From contig JBCCYT010000002.1 in NCBI GenBank assembly GCA_039188975.1, forward strand, positions 1-64,000: a stretch of DNA of 64,000 nucleotides. Reading direction: 5' to 3'. Under the pieces are notes generated by a model. The model made no database searches. It worked only from the letters and a program-made list of their open reading frames with translations, and was not told the origin of the DNA. Below, piece after piece: positions 24,567 to 31,960 of this stretch; the stretch's first letter is position 1; each line of letters starts with the position of its first letter. Both the position numbers and the translations under genes were made by a program. The stretch is from UBA11606 sp039188975. GTDB taxonomy: Bacteria > Actinomycetota > Acidimicrobiia > Acidimicrobiales > Aldehydirespiratoraceae.

Positions 24567-26271
24567 CCTCGTGATCCGCAGCGGCAAGGTTGTCGATGGA
24601 ACAGGAGCCGAGCCCGTCACCGCCGACCTTGCGGTCGACGGTGACCGCATCGTCGCCGTCGGACGAGTGGCCGGAACCGGACGGCGAGAAATCGACGCCG
24701 ATGGTGCGCTGGTCACGCCGGGATGGGTCGATGTGCACACCCACTACGACGGCCAGGCGACGTGGGACCCCGAGATGCGGCCCTCGATCGACCACGGCGT
24801 GACCACGGCCGTGATGGGCAACTGTGGGGTTGGCTTCGCACCGGTCCGACCTGGCGGTGAGGCGTTTCTGATCGAGTTGATGGAGGCGATCGAGGACATC
24901 CCCGGTACGGCGCTGCACGAGGGCATCGATTGGCGTTGGGAGACGTTTGGCGAGTACATCGACGCCCTTGCCGAGATGCCGAGAACGCTCGACCTCGGCA
25001 CCACCGTGCCCCACGCCGCAGTGCGGGCGTATGTCCTCGGCGACCGTTGCCACGACTACGAGATCAGCGGCGACGAGATCGACCAGATCGCGGTGATGAT
25101 GGCCGACGGCGTGCGGTCTGGTGCGCTCGGCGTGTCGACCAGCCGCACCGTGTTGCATCGCAGCAAACACGGCTTCGAGCCGGGAACGTTCTCGCTCGAT
25201 GAGGAGCTCATGGCGATCGCAGACGAGGTCGCAGCCGTCGGACGGGGTCTCTTCCAGTTCGTGTCCGACGACACGTACCAACAAGACGAATGGCGATGGC
25301 TCGAGCACCTCGGTGACGTCGGTGTGCCCGTCACCTACACCATGGCCCAAGAGCCGAAGCAGCCTGACGGCTTTCGCGAGTGCCTCGAACGGAATCAGGC
25401 GTCGATCGATGCCGGTCATCTCATCGCCCCGCAAGTACCGGCCCGGCCGACGGGCATGCTCTATGGCCTGGAGTCGAGCATGCATCCCTTCCGCGCCCAT
25501 CCGTCGTTTCGAGCGATCGCCGACCGGCCGCACCCGGAGATCGTCGCCGCGCTACGTGATCCCGCCGTGCGAGCGCAGCTGCTCGCCGAAGCGCCCGCCA
25601 GCAAGAACCGATTCGTGCACTTCATGGCCACGTCGTTCCATCAGATGTTTCCGCTCGGCGACCCAACCGACTACGAGCCCGAGCCGTCGATGTCGATTGC
25701 GGCGGTCGCCCAGCGCCAAGGACGCACACCACAAGACGTGGTCTACGACGCATTGCTGGAGGACGACGGCACCGGCATGATCTTCATGCCTCTCGGAAGC
25801 TACGTCGACCAAGATCACGAGGCCATTCGGGCCATGATCGAGCACCCAGCATCGATCTTCGGTCTCAGCGACGGAGGCGCACACTGCGGACTGATCTGCG
25901 ACGCATCGATGCCGACCTACATGTTGACCCATTGGGCTCGCGACCGGCATCGGGGTCCGACGATTCCGGTCGAGCTGCTCGTGCACAAACAAACCCAGGC
26001 GACGAGTCGGGTCTACGGCCTCCACGACCGTGGGGTTCTCGCGCCGGGCAAGCTCGCAGACATCAACGTGATCGACCACGACCGACTCACACTGCGCAAG
26101 CCGCACATGGTTCGCGATCTTCCCGCCGGGGGGCGCAGACTGATGCAGAACGCCGAGGGCTACCTCGCGACGGTGAAGGCCGGGGAAATCGTGCTCGACC
26201 ACGATCAGGTCACCGACGCCCGTCCGGGCCGAACCCTCAAAGCCACCGACGTTGGGATCAGGCGGGTCTGA
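24547..26271 (+). CDS. N-acyl-D-amino-acid deacylase-type amidohydrolase
   Basis: This 574-residue zinc hydrolase is of the D-aminoacylase/dihydroorotase-like superfamily. An N-terminal beta domain (DLVIRSGKVVDGTGAEP) leads into the barrel with metal-binding HTHYDGQ, and FGLSDGGAHCGLICDASMP carries the late catalytic Asp. The C-terminal beta sandwich has the usual GVLAPGKLADINVID. The family removes acyl groups from N-acyl-D-amino acids, but related enzymes act on other amides, so the substrate is open. ATGs at 24547, 24550 and 24559 are possible starts; the last aligns best with homologues but has GGAGG only 2 nt away. Confidence 0.87.
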   Translation: MMEGMHDLVIRSGKVVDGTGAEPVTADLAVDGDRIVAVGRVAGTGRREIDADGALVTPGWVDVHTHYDGQATWDPEMRPSIDHGVTTAVMGNCGVGFAPVRPGGEAFLIELMEAIEDIPGTALHEGIDWRWETFGEYIDALAEMPRTLDLGTTVPHAAVRAYVLGDRCHDYEISGDEIDQIAVMMADGVRSGALGVSTSRTVLHRSKHGFEPGTFSLDEELMAIADEVAAVGRGLFQFVSDDTYQQDEWRWLEHLGDVGVPVTYTMAQEPKQPDGFRECLERNQASIDAGHLIAPQVPARPTGMLYGLESSMHPFRAHPSFRAIADRPHPEIVAALRDPAVRAQLLAEAPASKNRFVHFMATSFHQMFPLGDPTDYEPEPSMSIAAVAQRQGRTPQDVVYDALLEDDGTGMIFMPLGSYVDQDHEAIRAMIEHPASIFGLSDGGAHCGLICDASMPTYMLTHWARDRHRGPTIPVELLVHKQTQATSRVYGLHDRGVLAPGKLADINVIDHDRLTLRKPHMVRDLPAGGRRLMQNAEGYLATVKAGEIVLDHDQVTDARPGRTLKATDVGIRRV

Positions 26272-26801
26272 TGGCCGAGCAGATGGTCTTTCGAGCGCCG
26301 AGATCAACGCTTCTTCGCAGCGGGGTGGCGTGCATCCTCTTCGGGGGGCTGCTGGTGTATTCGATCGGTGCGGCCACCGATCGCTACCAAGGTCGGGTGT
26401 GCTACCAGTCGTGTCCTGCGGGAGAAGCGAGCTGGCTATGGGTCGTCATCGCCGCGTTCTCGATGCTGGTGCTTCTCCGGCTCATCGCCGTGACCTGGCG
26501 GCTCGCCGTCGAACGGACAGAACTCGACGCGGGCGGGGTCATGACAACCACGTTCCGATCGGGGGAGACCCGAGTCGGGTGGGACAGCATTGAGCGACTT
26601 GAAATGGTGGGCATCCCGAACTTCCCGGTTCAGCTCCACGCCGCGACCACGGACGGGCGTTTGATTCGTCTCCGCGGCGTCACCCTCGCCGGCGGCCGAG
26701 TGCAGGGGCTTCACGCTGATGCGTTTGCGTCTGAGATCGAACGCTTCGCCGGGCGTCACATCCCAGTCGAGCGTCCGGACGCGACGATGCCGCCGAACTG
26801 A
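26271..26801 (+). CDS. Membrane protein with PH-like domain
   Basis: This 176-residue protein has two hydrophobic segments (SGVACILFGGLLVYSIG and WLWVVIAAFSMLVLLRLIAV), then a soluble region with a bacterial PH-like pattern: short strands including MTTTFRSGETRVGWDSIERL, where the VGWDSIERL stretch is typical of bPH6-like domains. The ATG overlaps the amidohydrolase stop (TGATG), so it is co-translated with it. Function is unknown; this type is common in actinobacteria as a small membrane-associated protein. Confidence 0.75.
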   Translation: MAEQMVFRAPRSTLLRSGVACILFGGLLVYSIGAATDRYQGRVCYQSCPAGEASWLWVVIAAFSMLVLLRLIAVTWRLAVERTELDAGGVMTTTFRSGETRVGWDSIERLEMVGIPNFPVQLHAATTDGRLIRLRGVTLAGGRVQGLHADAFASEIERFAGRHIPVERPDATMPPN

Positions 26802-26814
26802 AGCGGCGGCATCG
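26785..26814 (+). terminator. Hairpin terminator between convergent genes
   Basis: CGATGCCGCC and GGCGGCATCG are perfect 10-bp arms with a 10-nt loop spanning the stop codon of the PH-like gene. It lies between that gene and the convergent bL37 gene and could serve both. There is no T-tract. Confidence 0.55.
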
Positions 26815-26868
26815 AGTGGTTGCTGGAGCGGAGCGGCTGAGCGCTTCCTGACCGGCCGGACGCCGGAT

Positions 26869-26958
26869 TCAGCTGTTTCGACCGAGGTTGGGCTTGCGGC
26901 CGTGGTTGGCCTTTGCCCGGCGGACCTTGGCCTTCTTCTTCTGCGTGCGCTTCGACAT
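26869..26958 (-). CDS. bL37-like actinobacterial ribosomal protein (29 residues)
   Basis: A 29-codon gene reads MSKRTQKKKAKVRRAKAN and then HGRKPNLGRNS. It is almost entirely basic and ends with the ANHGkrPN block that marks bL37, the small 50S protein first seen in mycobacterial ribosome structures (there about 24 residues, with a SKRxRKKR start). The match in size, charge and motif is good; assignment to the ribosome is by homology. A TAACCT element 8 nt upstream suggests a leaderless mRNA. It lies 4 bp downstream of the convergent-side end of the epimerase gene's stop, on the same strand. Confidence 0.75.
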   Translation of the reverse strand: MSKRTQKKKAKVRRAKANHGRKPNLGRNS

Positions 26959-26962
26959 AGCC

Positions 26963-27796
26963 CTAGAGGTTAGCGAGGATGCTGGAGTATCCCTCTCGGT
27001 AGCTCGGGTACGCCGGTTCCCACCCCAGATCCTTCAACTCGCTGTTGCGGCATCGCTTTCCCATCGGCGAGGCGGCGGGGGAGCGGTCGGGACCGAGCGC
27101 CACCCCGAGTTGGGTTGCGAGCCAGGTGTAGACGCGGTCTCGGGGTACCGGCTCGTCGTCGACCGCGATCGCCGCAGGCGGAGGACTCGGGTGGATGGCG
27201 CACAGCGCGAGCGACGCGGCGAGGTCATCGCGGTGGATTCGATTCGTCCATCGATCCGGTGTCCCCGCAGTCACCCCGACGGCCCCGGTTCGCACCTGCT
27301 CGATCATCCGGCCTCGGCCGGGACCGTAGATGCCGGCGGCACGAACGATCGTTGTCGGGACTCGGGCGGCGAGGGCCGTCTCGCCTTCGACAACGATTTC
27401 GGCGGTCCGCCGAGCCGGCGCCGGCGCGGTCGACGCCGTCACCCAGCGGGCATCGTCATACCCGTAAACCCCGGTGGTCGAGGTCAGCACCGCTCGGGCC
27501 GGTTCCGTGCGCAACGCATCGAGGACCCGTTGGGGACCGTCGACGTATGCGACTCGATACCCATCGTCGTCCCGGGTGGGCGGCGCGGTGGTGAAGATGA
27601 CGACGTCGGCGTCGGGAAGATCGACAAGGGAGGACGGGTCAGCGAGATCGGCCACGATCGGCGTTGCCCCGTCGACCGAGCGACCGCTCCGGTTGAGGGT
27701 CGACACACCGAGCCCGGCGCCGCTGAGCACGGTCGCCAGCACCAGCCCGGTATCGCCGGCACCGACGATCAACACATGGGGGAGTTCGGTGTTCAC
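26963..27796 (-). CDS. NAD(P)-dependent epimerase/dehydratase-like SDR protein
   Basis: This 277-residue Rossmann protein begins HVLIVGAGDTGLVLATVLSG, with the extended-SDR glycine motif in GAGDTG form (as in YeeZ-like proteins). TSTTGVYG and AAGIYGPGR are the usual active-site and substrate-loop segments, although the SDR YxxxK is not obvious (the Tyr in TGVYG is followed by no Lys at +4). The enzymatic role is therefore unclear. The GTG at 27796 is supported by TACGGT 8 nt upstream. It is divergent from the HD-domain gene by 40 bp. Confidence 0.8.
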   Translation of the reverse strand: MNTELPHVLIVGAGDTGLVLATVLSGAGLGVSTLNRSGRSVDGATPIVADLADPSSLVDLPDADVVIFTTAPPTRDDDGYRVAYVDGPQRVLDALRTEPARAVLTSTTGVYGYDDARWVTASTAPAPARRTAEIVVEGETALAARVPTTIVRAAGIYGPGRGRMIEQVRTGAVGVTAGTPDRWTNRIHRDDLAASLALCAIHPSPPPAAIAVDDEPVPRDRVYTWLATQLGVALGPDRSPAASPMGKRCRNSELKDLGWEPAYPSYREGYSSILANL

Positions 27797-27804
27797 GGGA
27801 GGCG

Positions 27805-27810
27805 ACCGTA
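27805..27810 (-). promoter_or_regulatory. -10 element (TACGGT) for the epimerase-like gene
   Basis: TACGGT on the minus strand lies 8 nt upstream of the GTG at 27796, in the 40-bp divergent gap. Confidence 0.45.
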
Positions 27811-27824
27811 GTGCGGCGGGGCCC

Positions 27825-27830
27825 TACACT
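27825..27830 (+). promoter_or_regulatory. -10 element (TACACT) for the HD-domain gene
   Basis: TACACT lies 6 nt upstream of the ATG at 27837, a leaderless layout. Confidence 0.5.
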
Positions 27831-27836
27831 TCGCGT

Positions 27837-28442
27837 ATGGCTGAGTCCATCGGGGTGGACCCCGACTTCCAGGTTCCATGGACAGAAATGCAGCACGGCA
27901 CGCGTGAGCACTACGCCCATCTGACCGCGGCGTTCGAAGCGCATGCCCGCTCGGCGCTCGTCGACAATTTGATCAACATGCTTGGTCTGCTCAAAGGCCC
28001 GACCCTCGGCTACCAGAACGACCGATACTCCCACTCGCTGCAATCTGGAACCCGGGCCTACCGCAACGACGAACCCCTCGACATGGTGGTCGGAGCGCTG
28101 CTGCACGACGTTGCTGACTCCTTCGCGCCGGAGAACCACTCCGATGCAGCCGCGGCGCTGCTGCGCCCCTATGTCGATGACGAGACGCACTGGGTCATCA
28201 AGTACCACGGCCTCTTCCAGGGCTACTACTACTTCCATCACCACGACGGTGACCGCAACGCACGCGACATGCACCGCGAGTCGCCGTACTACGACCGCTG
28301 TGTCGATTTTTGTCACGAGTACGACCAAAACTGCTTCGACCCGGCGTACCCGGTCATGCACATCGAAGACTTCCGTCCAATGATGGAAGAGGTCTTCAGC
28401 AGACCGTCTCGGGTGCCGGGCGTGGCTCCGCTGCCGAGCTAA
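27837..28442 (+). CDS. HD-domain protein, possible PhnZ/TmpB-like diiron oxygenase
   Basis: This 201-residue all-helical protein has the HD motif in VVGALLHDVADSFAPENHSD (His-Asp near residue 98), an upstream metal-ligand candidate in YSHSLQSGTRAYRNDE, and a later His in IKYHGLFQGYYYFHHHDGD. The HSLQ..A.....LV.ALLHD layout resembles the HD mixed-valence diiron oxygenases (PhnZ, TmpB, MIOX-like) more than plain phosphohydrolases. Whether it is an oxygenase or a phosphohydrolase cannot be settled here. It ends overlapping, by 4 bp, the convergent 3-hydroxyacyl-CoA dehydrogenase gene. Confidence 0.72.
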   Translation: MAESIGVDPDFQVPWTEMQHGTREHYAHLTAAFEAHARSALVDNLINMLGLLKGPTLGYQNDRYSHSLQSGTRAYRNDEPLDMVVGALLHDVADSFAPENHSDAAAALLRPYVDDETHWVIKYHGLFQGYYYFHHHDGDRNARDMHRESPYYDRCVDFCHEYDQNCFDPAYPVMHIEDFRPMMEEVFSRPSRVPGVAPLPS

Positions 28443-29365
28443 CGCTTGTCGGCGGTCGCGGCGAGGATGGCGGCCAGCAGCGCGTCGCGCTGGGCGCTGA
28501 GCTCGGCGGTGGTCTGCTCGCCGGTGGCGTCGGCGATACCGGCAACGAGCGTGGCGGCGACCTCCGGGTCGAGGTGCACCGTGCCGAGATCGTCGAACCA
28601 CCGGTTGAAGCTCTCGGTGTAGCGCTCCGTGAAGCTCGTGAGTCCGCCCTCGCCAGCGCCGAGATGGAAGAGCATCGTCGGCCCCATCACCGCCCACCGC
28701 AAGCCCGGGCCCGCCCACACGGCGGTGTCGACGTCCTCCACGGATGCAACCCCGTTGGCCGCAAGGCTGATCGCTTCGCGCCACAGCGCCGCCTGAAGAC
28801 GGTTGGCCACATGCCCTGGCACTTCCTTGCGGACCTCGATCGTGACCTTGCCCACCGACTCGTAGAACGTGCGGGCCGCAGCGACGACACCCTCACCGGT
28901 GTGCTCGTTGCCGAGTACCTCGACGAGAGGAATCAGGTGGGGCGGGTTGAACGGATGGCCGAGAACGAACCGGGAGGGAGACCGCCAACCACCCTGCATC
29001 TCCGTGAGGGTGAGACCCGACGCAGACGACGCCACCAGCGCGGCCGGGTCGAGCGCATCTTCGATGTCTCGGTACAGCTCGTGCTTGATCTCGAGTCGCT
29101 CTGGCACCGACTCCTGGATGAATGCGGCGCCATCGACCGCGGCTCGGGCATCGCGATGGAACGACACTGCGTCCGGGTTGGCGCCGTCGACGACGAGCCC
29201 GAGCTGCGCCAACGATGGCCAGGCCGTCTCGATGTAGTCACGCACCTGACGTTCGATCTGCGGTGCCGGGTCGAACACGGCGACGCTCTTGCCGCCTGCG
29301 AGAAACAGCGATGTCCAGCTCGCACCGATGACCCCACCGCCGAGCGAGCACGTGTGGTTCATCAT
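28439..29365 (-). CDS. 3-hydroxyacyl-CoA dehydrogenase family protein, carnitine dehydrogenase-like
   Basis: This 308-residue NAD-dependent dehydrogenase has the N-terminal dinucleotide motif GGGVIGASWTSLFLAGG, a SSASGLTLTEMQ segment, the catalytic His in LGHPFNPPHLIPLVEV, and VPGHVANRLQAALWREA in the C-terminal helical domain. The HPFNPPHLIPLVE sequence is shared by L-carnitine dehydrogenase, gulonate 3-dehydrogenase (lambda-crystallin) and related enzymes, so carnitine is one option. The ATG overlaps the aldehyde dehydrogenase stop (TGATG), and the two form an operon behind a 28-bp palindrome. Confidence 0.85.
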   Translation of the reverse strand: MMNHTCSLGGGVIGASWTSLFLAGGKSVAVFDPAPQIERQVRDYIETAWPSLAQLGLVVDGANPDAVSFHRDARAAVDGAAFIQESVPERLEIKHELYRDIEDALDPAALVASSASGLTLTEMQGGWRSPSRFVLGHPFNPPHLIPLVEVLGNEHTGEGVVAAARTFYESVGKVTIEVRKEVPGHVANRLQAALWREAISLAANGVASVEDVDTAVWAGPGLRWAVMGPTMLFHLGAGEGGLTSFTERYTESFNRWFDDLGTVHLDPEVAATLVAGIADATGEQTTAELSAQRDALLAAILAATADKR

Positions 29366-30810
29366 CAGTGGGCGATCATCACATGGCGAACCGCGGTGTA
29401 CGCGTCGAGGGAGAACACCGACATGTCGCAGCCGGTGCCGGAACCCTTCATGGCCGCCCACGGCATCTCCGGCGTGGCCACCCCGTGGGTGTTGACCCAT
29501 GTGAAGCCGTAGCGCAGCTGACTGGCGACGCTGGCGGCCGTGCCGACGTTTGCCGTCCAGATCGACGACGCCAGCCCGTAGCGGCCGGCATTGGCGGCGG
29601 CCACCGCATCGTCGGCATCGGCCACCCTCGTCACCGTGACAACCGGACCGAAGACCTCGTCACACGCGATCTCTGCCCGGCGATCGACATCGGCGACGAC
29701 GGTTGGCGCATAGAAGAAACCTCCCCCGGTGTCGGTCGTGCCCCCGACCACGACGTCGGCTTGTGCCCGCGCCCGGTCGACGAAACCAGCGACCCGATCT
29801 CGGTGCCGAGCCGACACCAGTGGCCCCATCTCGGTGGCCGGCTCTCGCGGGCCGCCGGTGACGATCTCGCCGACCTGCGCTTGCAGTCCGGCCACGATCT
29901 CGTCGTACACCCCCGGCGTGGCGAAGATCCGAGCCGGCTGGGCGCAGTCTTGCCCGGCATTGAAGAACGAACCTTCGCGGATGGTGCCGACGACGGCGTC
30001 GACATCGGCGTCATCGAAGACGATCACTGGCGCCTTGCCGCCGAGTTCCAAGTGCACATGGCGGATCTGCTGTGAAGCCGCTCGCATCGCCGCCATACCG
30101 GTTGCTGGTGAGCCAGTGATCGAGATGCCCTCGGTCTCGGGGTGGTTGAGCATGCGCTCACCGACCTCCGGGCCGGTGCCGTGCACGATGTTGACGACCC
30201 CGGCCGGAACGACGTCGGCCAACAGCGCTGCCAGCCGCAGTGTCGACAAGGGCGTGATCTCCGACGGCTTGAGCGTCACCGGGCACCCTGCCGCCAGGGG
30301 AGCGGCGAGCTTCCATGCGGCCATCATCAGCGGGTAGTTCCAGGGGGCGATCGCGGCGACCGGGCCGATCGGGTCTCGGCGAATCATCGACGTGTGGTGT
30401 TCGACGTACTCACCCGCCGCGAGACCGGTCATGGTGCGAGCCGCACCCGCCATGAACCGGAACGTGTCGATCGTCAACGGCATCTCGTCGTCGTGGGCTG
30501 ATGGCCACGGCTTCCCCACGTCGAGCGACTCGAGTGCGGCGAGCTCCTCGCTGTGCTCCTCGATGACGTCAGCGATCTGGTGGAGGAGCAGGCTTCGGGC
30601 GATCGGGGTGTGGCGGCCGAACCACTCGAACGCCCGGGCCGCAGCGGCCATGGCTGCATCGGTCTGCTCGTCGCTCGCCGCCGCAAGAGATGTGATCGTC
30701 GAGCCGGTGGCCGGGTCGACGACGTCGACGGAATCGCCCGCGCCCTCGACCAGTTCCCCGTCGATCAACATCGCGGTCGCAAACGTGGACGGCACACCGG
30801 TATCGGCCAT
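29365..30810 (-). CDS. Aldehyde dehydrogenase (aminobutyraldehyde/betaine-aldehyde type)
   Basis: This 481-residue NAD(P)-dependent enzyme oxidises aldehydes to acids. Motifs are PWNYPLMMAAWKLAAPLAAG, ELGGKAPVIVFDDAD with the general-base Glu, and the catalytic Cys in FFNAGQDCAQPARIF; the GQDC form is typical of 4-aminobutyraldehyde and related omega-amino aldehyde dehydrogenases. It is the first gene of a two-gene operon with a carnitine dehydrogenase-like partner, consistent with breakdown of a quaternary amine or polyamine (inference). The start at 30810 lies about 33 bp downstream of the perfect palindrome. Confidence 0.92.
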   Translation of the reverse strand: MADTGVPSTFATAMLIDGELVEGAGDSVDVVDPATGSTITSLAAASDEQTDAAMAAAARAFEWFGRHTPIARSLLLHQIADVIEEHSEELAALESLDVGKPWPSAHDDEMPLTIDTFRFMAGAARTMTGLAAGEYVEHHTSMIRRDPIGPVAAIAPWNYPLMMAAWKLAAPLAAGCPVTLKPSEITPLSTLRLAALLADVVPAGVVNIVHGTGPEVGERMLNHPETEGISITGSPATGMAAMRAASQQIRHVHLELGGKAPVIVFDDADVDAVVGTIREGSFFNAGQDCAQPARIFATPGVYDEIVAGLQAQVGEIVTGGPREPATEMGPLVSARHRDRVAGFVDRARAQADVVVGGTTDTGGGFFYAPTVVADVDRRAEIACDEVFGPVVTVTRVADADDAVAAANAGRYGLASSIWTANVGTAASVASQLRYGFTWVNTHGVATPEMPWAAMKGSGTGCDMSVFSLDAYTAVRHVMIAH

Positions 30811-30843
30811 GAAGAATCCCCCTTGTCGGTGTGACGACCGTAG

Positions 30844-30871
30844 ACGGGATTGAACGATCGTTCAATCCCGT
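30844..30871. promoter_or_regulatory. Perfect 28-bp palindrome, TetR-type operator candidate
   Basis: Half-site ACGGGATTGAACGA is followed directly by its exact reverse complement, with the centre between 30857 and 30858. The core TTGAACGATCGTTCAA resembles many TetR-family operators. It lies 33 bp upstream of the aldehyde dehydrogenase ATG, where a repressor would block transcription. No TetR gene is in the window. Confidence 0.65.
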
Positions 30872-30919
30872 GGTGCGGGCCTCGGATCGGCGCCGGCTGG
30901 TTCGACCCGGTCCGGCCGG

Positions 30920-31405
30920 CTAGGCGCCGGGCTGGATGACCAGATCGTCGGGGGTGCCCGACAACACCGTCACCTTTCCCGAATCCGTGAACGACGAGCA
31001 CGGCTCCAACAACGCCTTCACATCGCCGCTCGCGTCGAGCTCACCCACCGAATAGGCGCCGCCACCGGCACGCACCTCATCTCCGAACCCGGCTCGACGA
31101 TCCGGGGTGAAAACGATCTCTTGGGAGCTGTTGTCCCAGGTCGTGCCCCGGTGCCACACCACCAACGACACCTCACCTGCGTTTGGCTCAACCAACAAAA
31201 TGCAGCCGTTCACGAACGCCACGACGCCCGTTGCCGCCACGCCATCGCGCCGTTCGCCATCATCGGTCGCCACGAACAACGGCCCATCCAACATCACGGC
31301 CGGTCCGCCACCGCCCGGACCCCAGACGATCGCCCACACCGCCAGGGCCACCAGAATCGCCGACAGCGAGCCGAGACTGAGGGCGCGGTAATCGCCTGCC
31401 TGCAT
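30920..31405 (-). CDS. Hypothetical membrane-anchored protein
   Basis: This 161-residue protein has one N-terminal hydrophobic segment (LSLGSLSAILVALAVWAIVW) and an otherwise soluble, strand-rich part that would lie outside the membrane, with two Cys (in VNGCILLVEP and LEPCSSF). No family is recognised. TACTCT 6 nt upstream of the ATG supports the start and a leaderless transcript. It diverges from the cyclic-nucleotide-binding gene by 56 bp and lies downstream of nothing obviously related. Confidence 0.6.
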   Translation of the reverse strand: MQAGDYRALSLGSLSAILVALAVWAIVWGPGGGGPAVMLDGPLFVATDDGERRDGVAATGVVAFVNGCILLVEPNAGEVSLVVWHRGTTWDNSSQEIVFTPDRRAGFGDEVRAGGGAYSVGELDASGDVKALLEPCSSFTDSGKVTVLSGTPDDLVIQPGA

Positions 31406-31411
31406 GCGACA

Positions 31412-31417
31412 AGAGTA
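31412..31417 (-). promoter_or_regulatory. -10 element (TACTCT) for the hypothetical membrane protein gene
   Basis: TACTCT on the minus strand lies 6 nt upstream of the ATG at 31405. Confidence 0.5.
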
Positions 31418-31448
31418 GTGCTGGACCAGGCACCTTCCGGGCCTCCGC

Positions 31449-31454
31449 TACCAT
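31449..31454 (+). promoter_or_regulatory. -10 element (TACCAT) for the cyclic-nucleotide-binding gene
   Basis: TACCAT lies 7 nt upstream of the ATG at 31462. Confidence 0.5.
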
Positions 31455-31461
31455 CCCGCGC

Positions 31462-31914
31462 ATGACCCCCCAGTACATCCCGTCCCCCGCCTCCGGGATC
31501 AACCACCGCAAGATCGCGCACGCCGAAACGGTCGACATCCTGAGCCGACTCTCGCTCTTCGAAGGAGCGGCCAAACGGCATCTGCGAGAGATCGCCCGGC
31601 ACGCCCGGCTCGAACAGTTCGAAGCTGACCAAGACCTCACCGTCGAAGGGCACGCATCCCCATCAGCGCTCGTCATCGTCGCCGGCCGCGCGGTCGTTCG
31701 CCGCAACGGTCGAAAGGTCGCCGATGTCGGCCCCGGCGACATCGTCGGAGAGCTCGGATTGCTTGCCGATCAACCCCGCAACGCGACCGTTCGCACGACT
31801 GGACCGCTCGAATGCCTCGTGCTCGACCGCAGCGGACTCAAGGCCGCCGTGCTCGAACACCCCGCACTCGGATGGCACCTGCTGGGGACCGTCGCAGATC
31901 GCCTTCACGGCTGA
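31462..31914 (+). CDS. Cyclic nucleotide-binding domain protein
   Basis: This 150-residue protein is essentially one CNB domain: helix VDILSRLSLFEGAAKRHLRE, a beta-roll with LTVEGHASPSALVIVAGRAV, and the phosphate-binding cassette GDIVGELGLLADQPRNATVR, where Gly-Glu-Leu and the later Arg fit the cAMP-contact positions. It has no DNA-binding or kinase domain, so it may act as a stand-alone sensor or regulatory subunit. The 3' end is 46 bp from the convergent end of the large surface-protein gene. Confidence 0.85.
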   Translation: MTPQYIPSPASGINHRKIAHAETVDILSRLSLFEGAAKRHLREIARHARLEQFEADQDLTVEGHASPSALVIVAGRAVVRRNGRKVADVGPGDIVGELGLLADQPRNATVRTTGPLECLVLDRSGLKAAVLEHPALGWHLLGTVADRLHG

Positions 31915-31960
31915 ACGCCGCTGAGGTCTGCGCCGGCCCCCGACGGGCTCCAACGGCTCC

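Noticed and set aside
23556..24740. Long open frame (394 codons) antisense to the EamA gene
   Set aside because: The EamA and LysR genes account for both strands; the product is low-complexity and unlike a protein.
26963..27796. Assigning the SDR protein a specific sugar-epimerase role
   Set aside because: The catalytic YxxxK is not evident, so only the fold can be supported.
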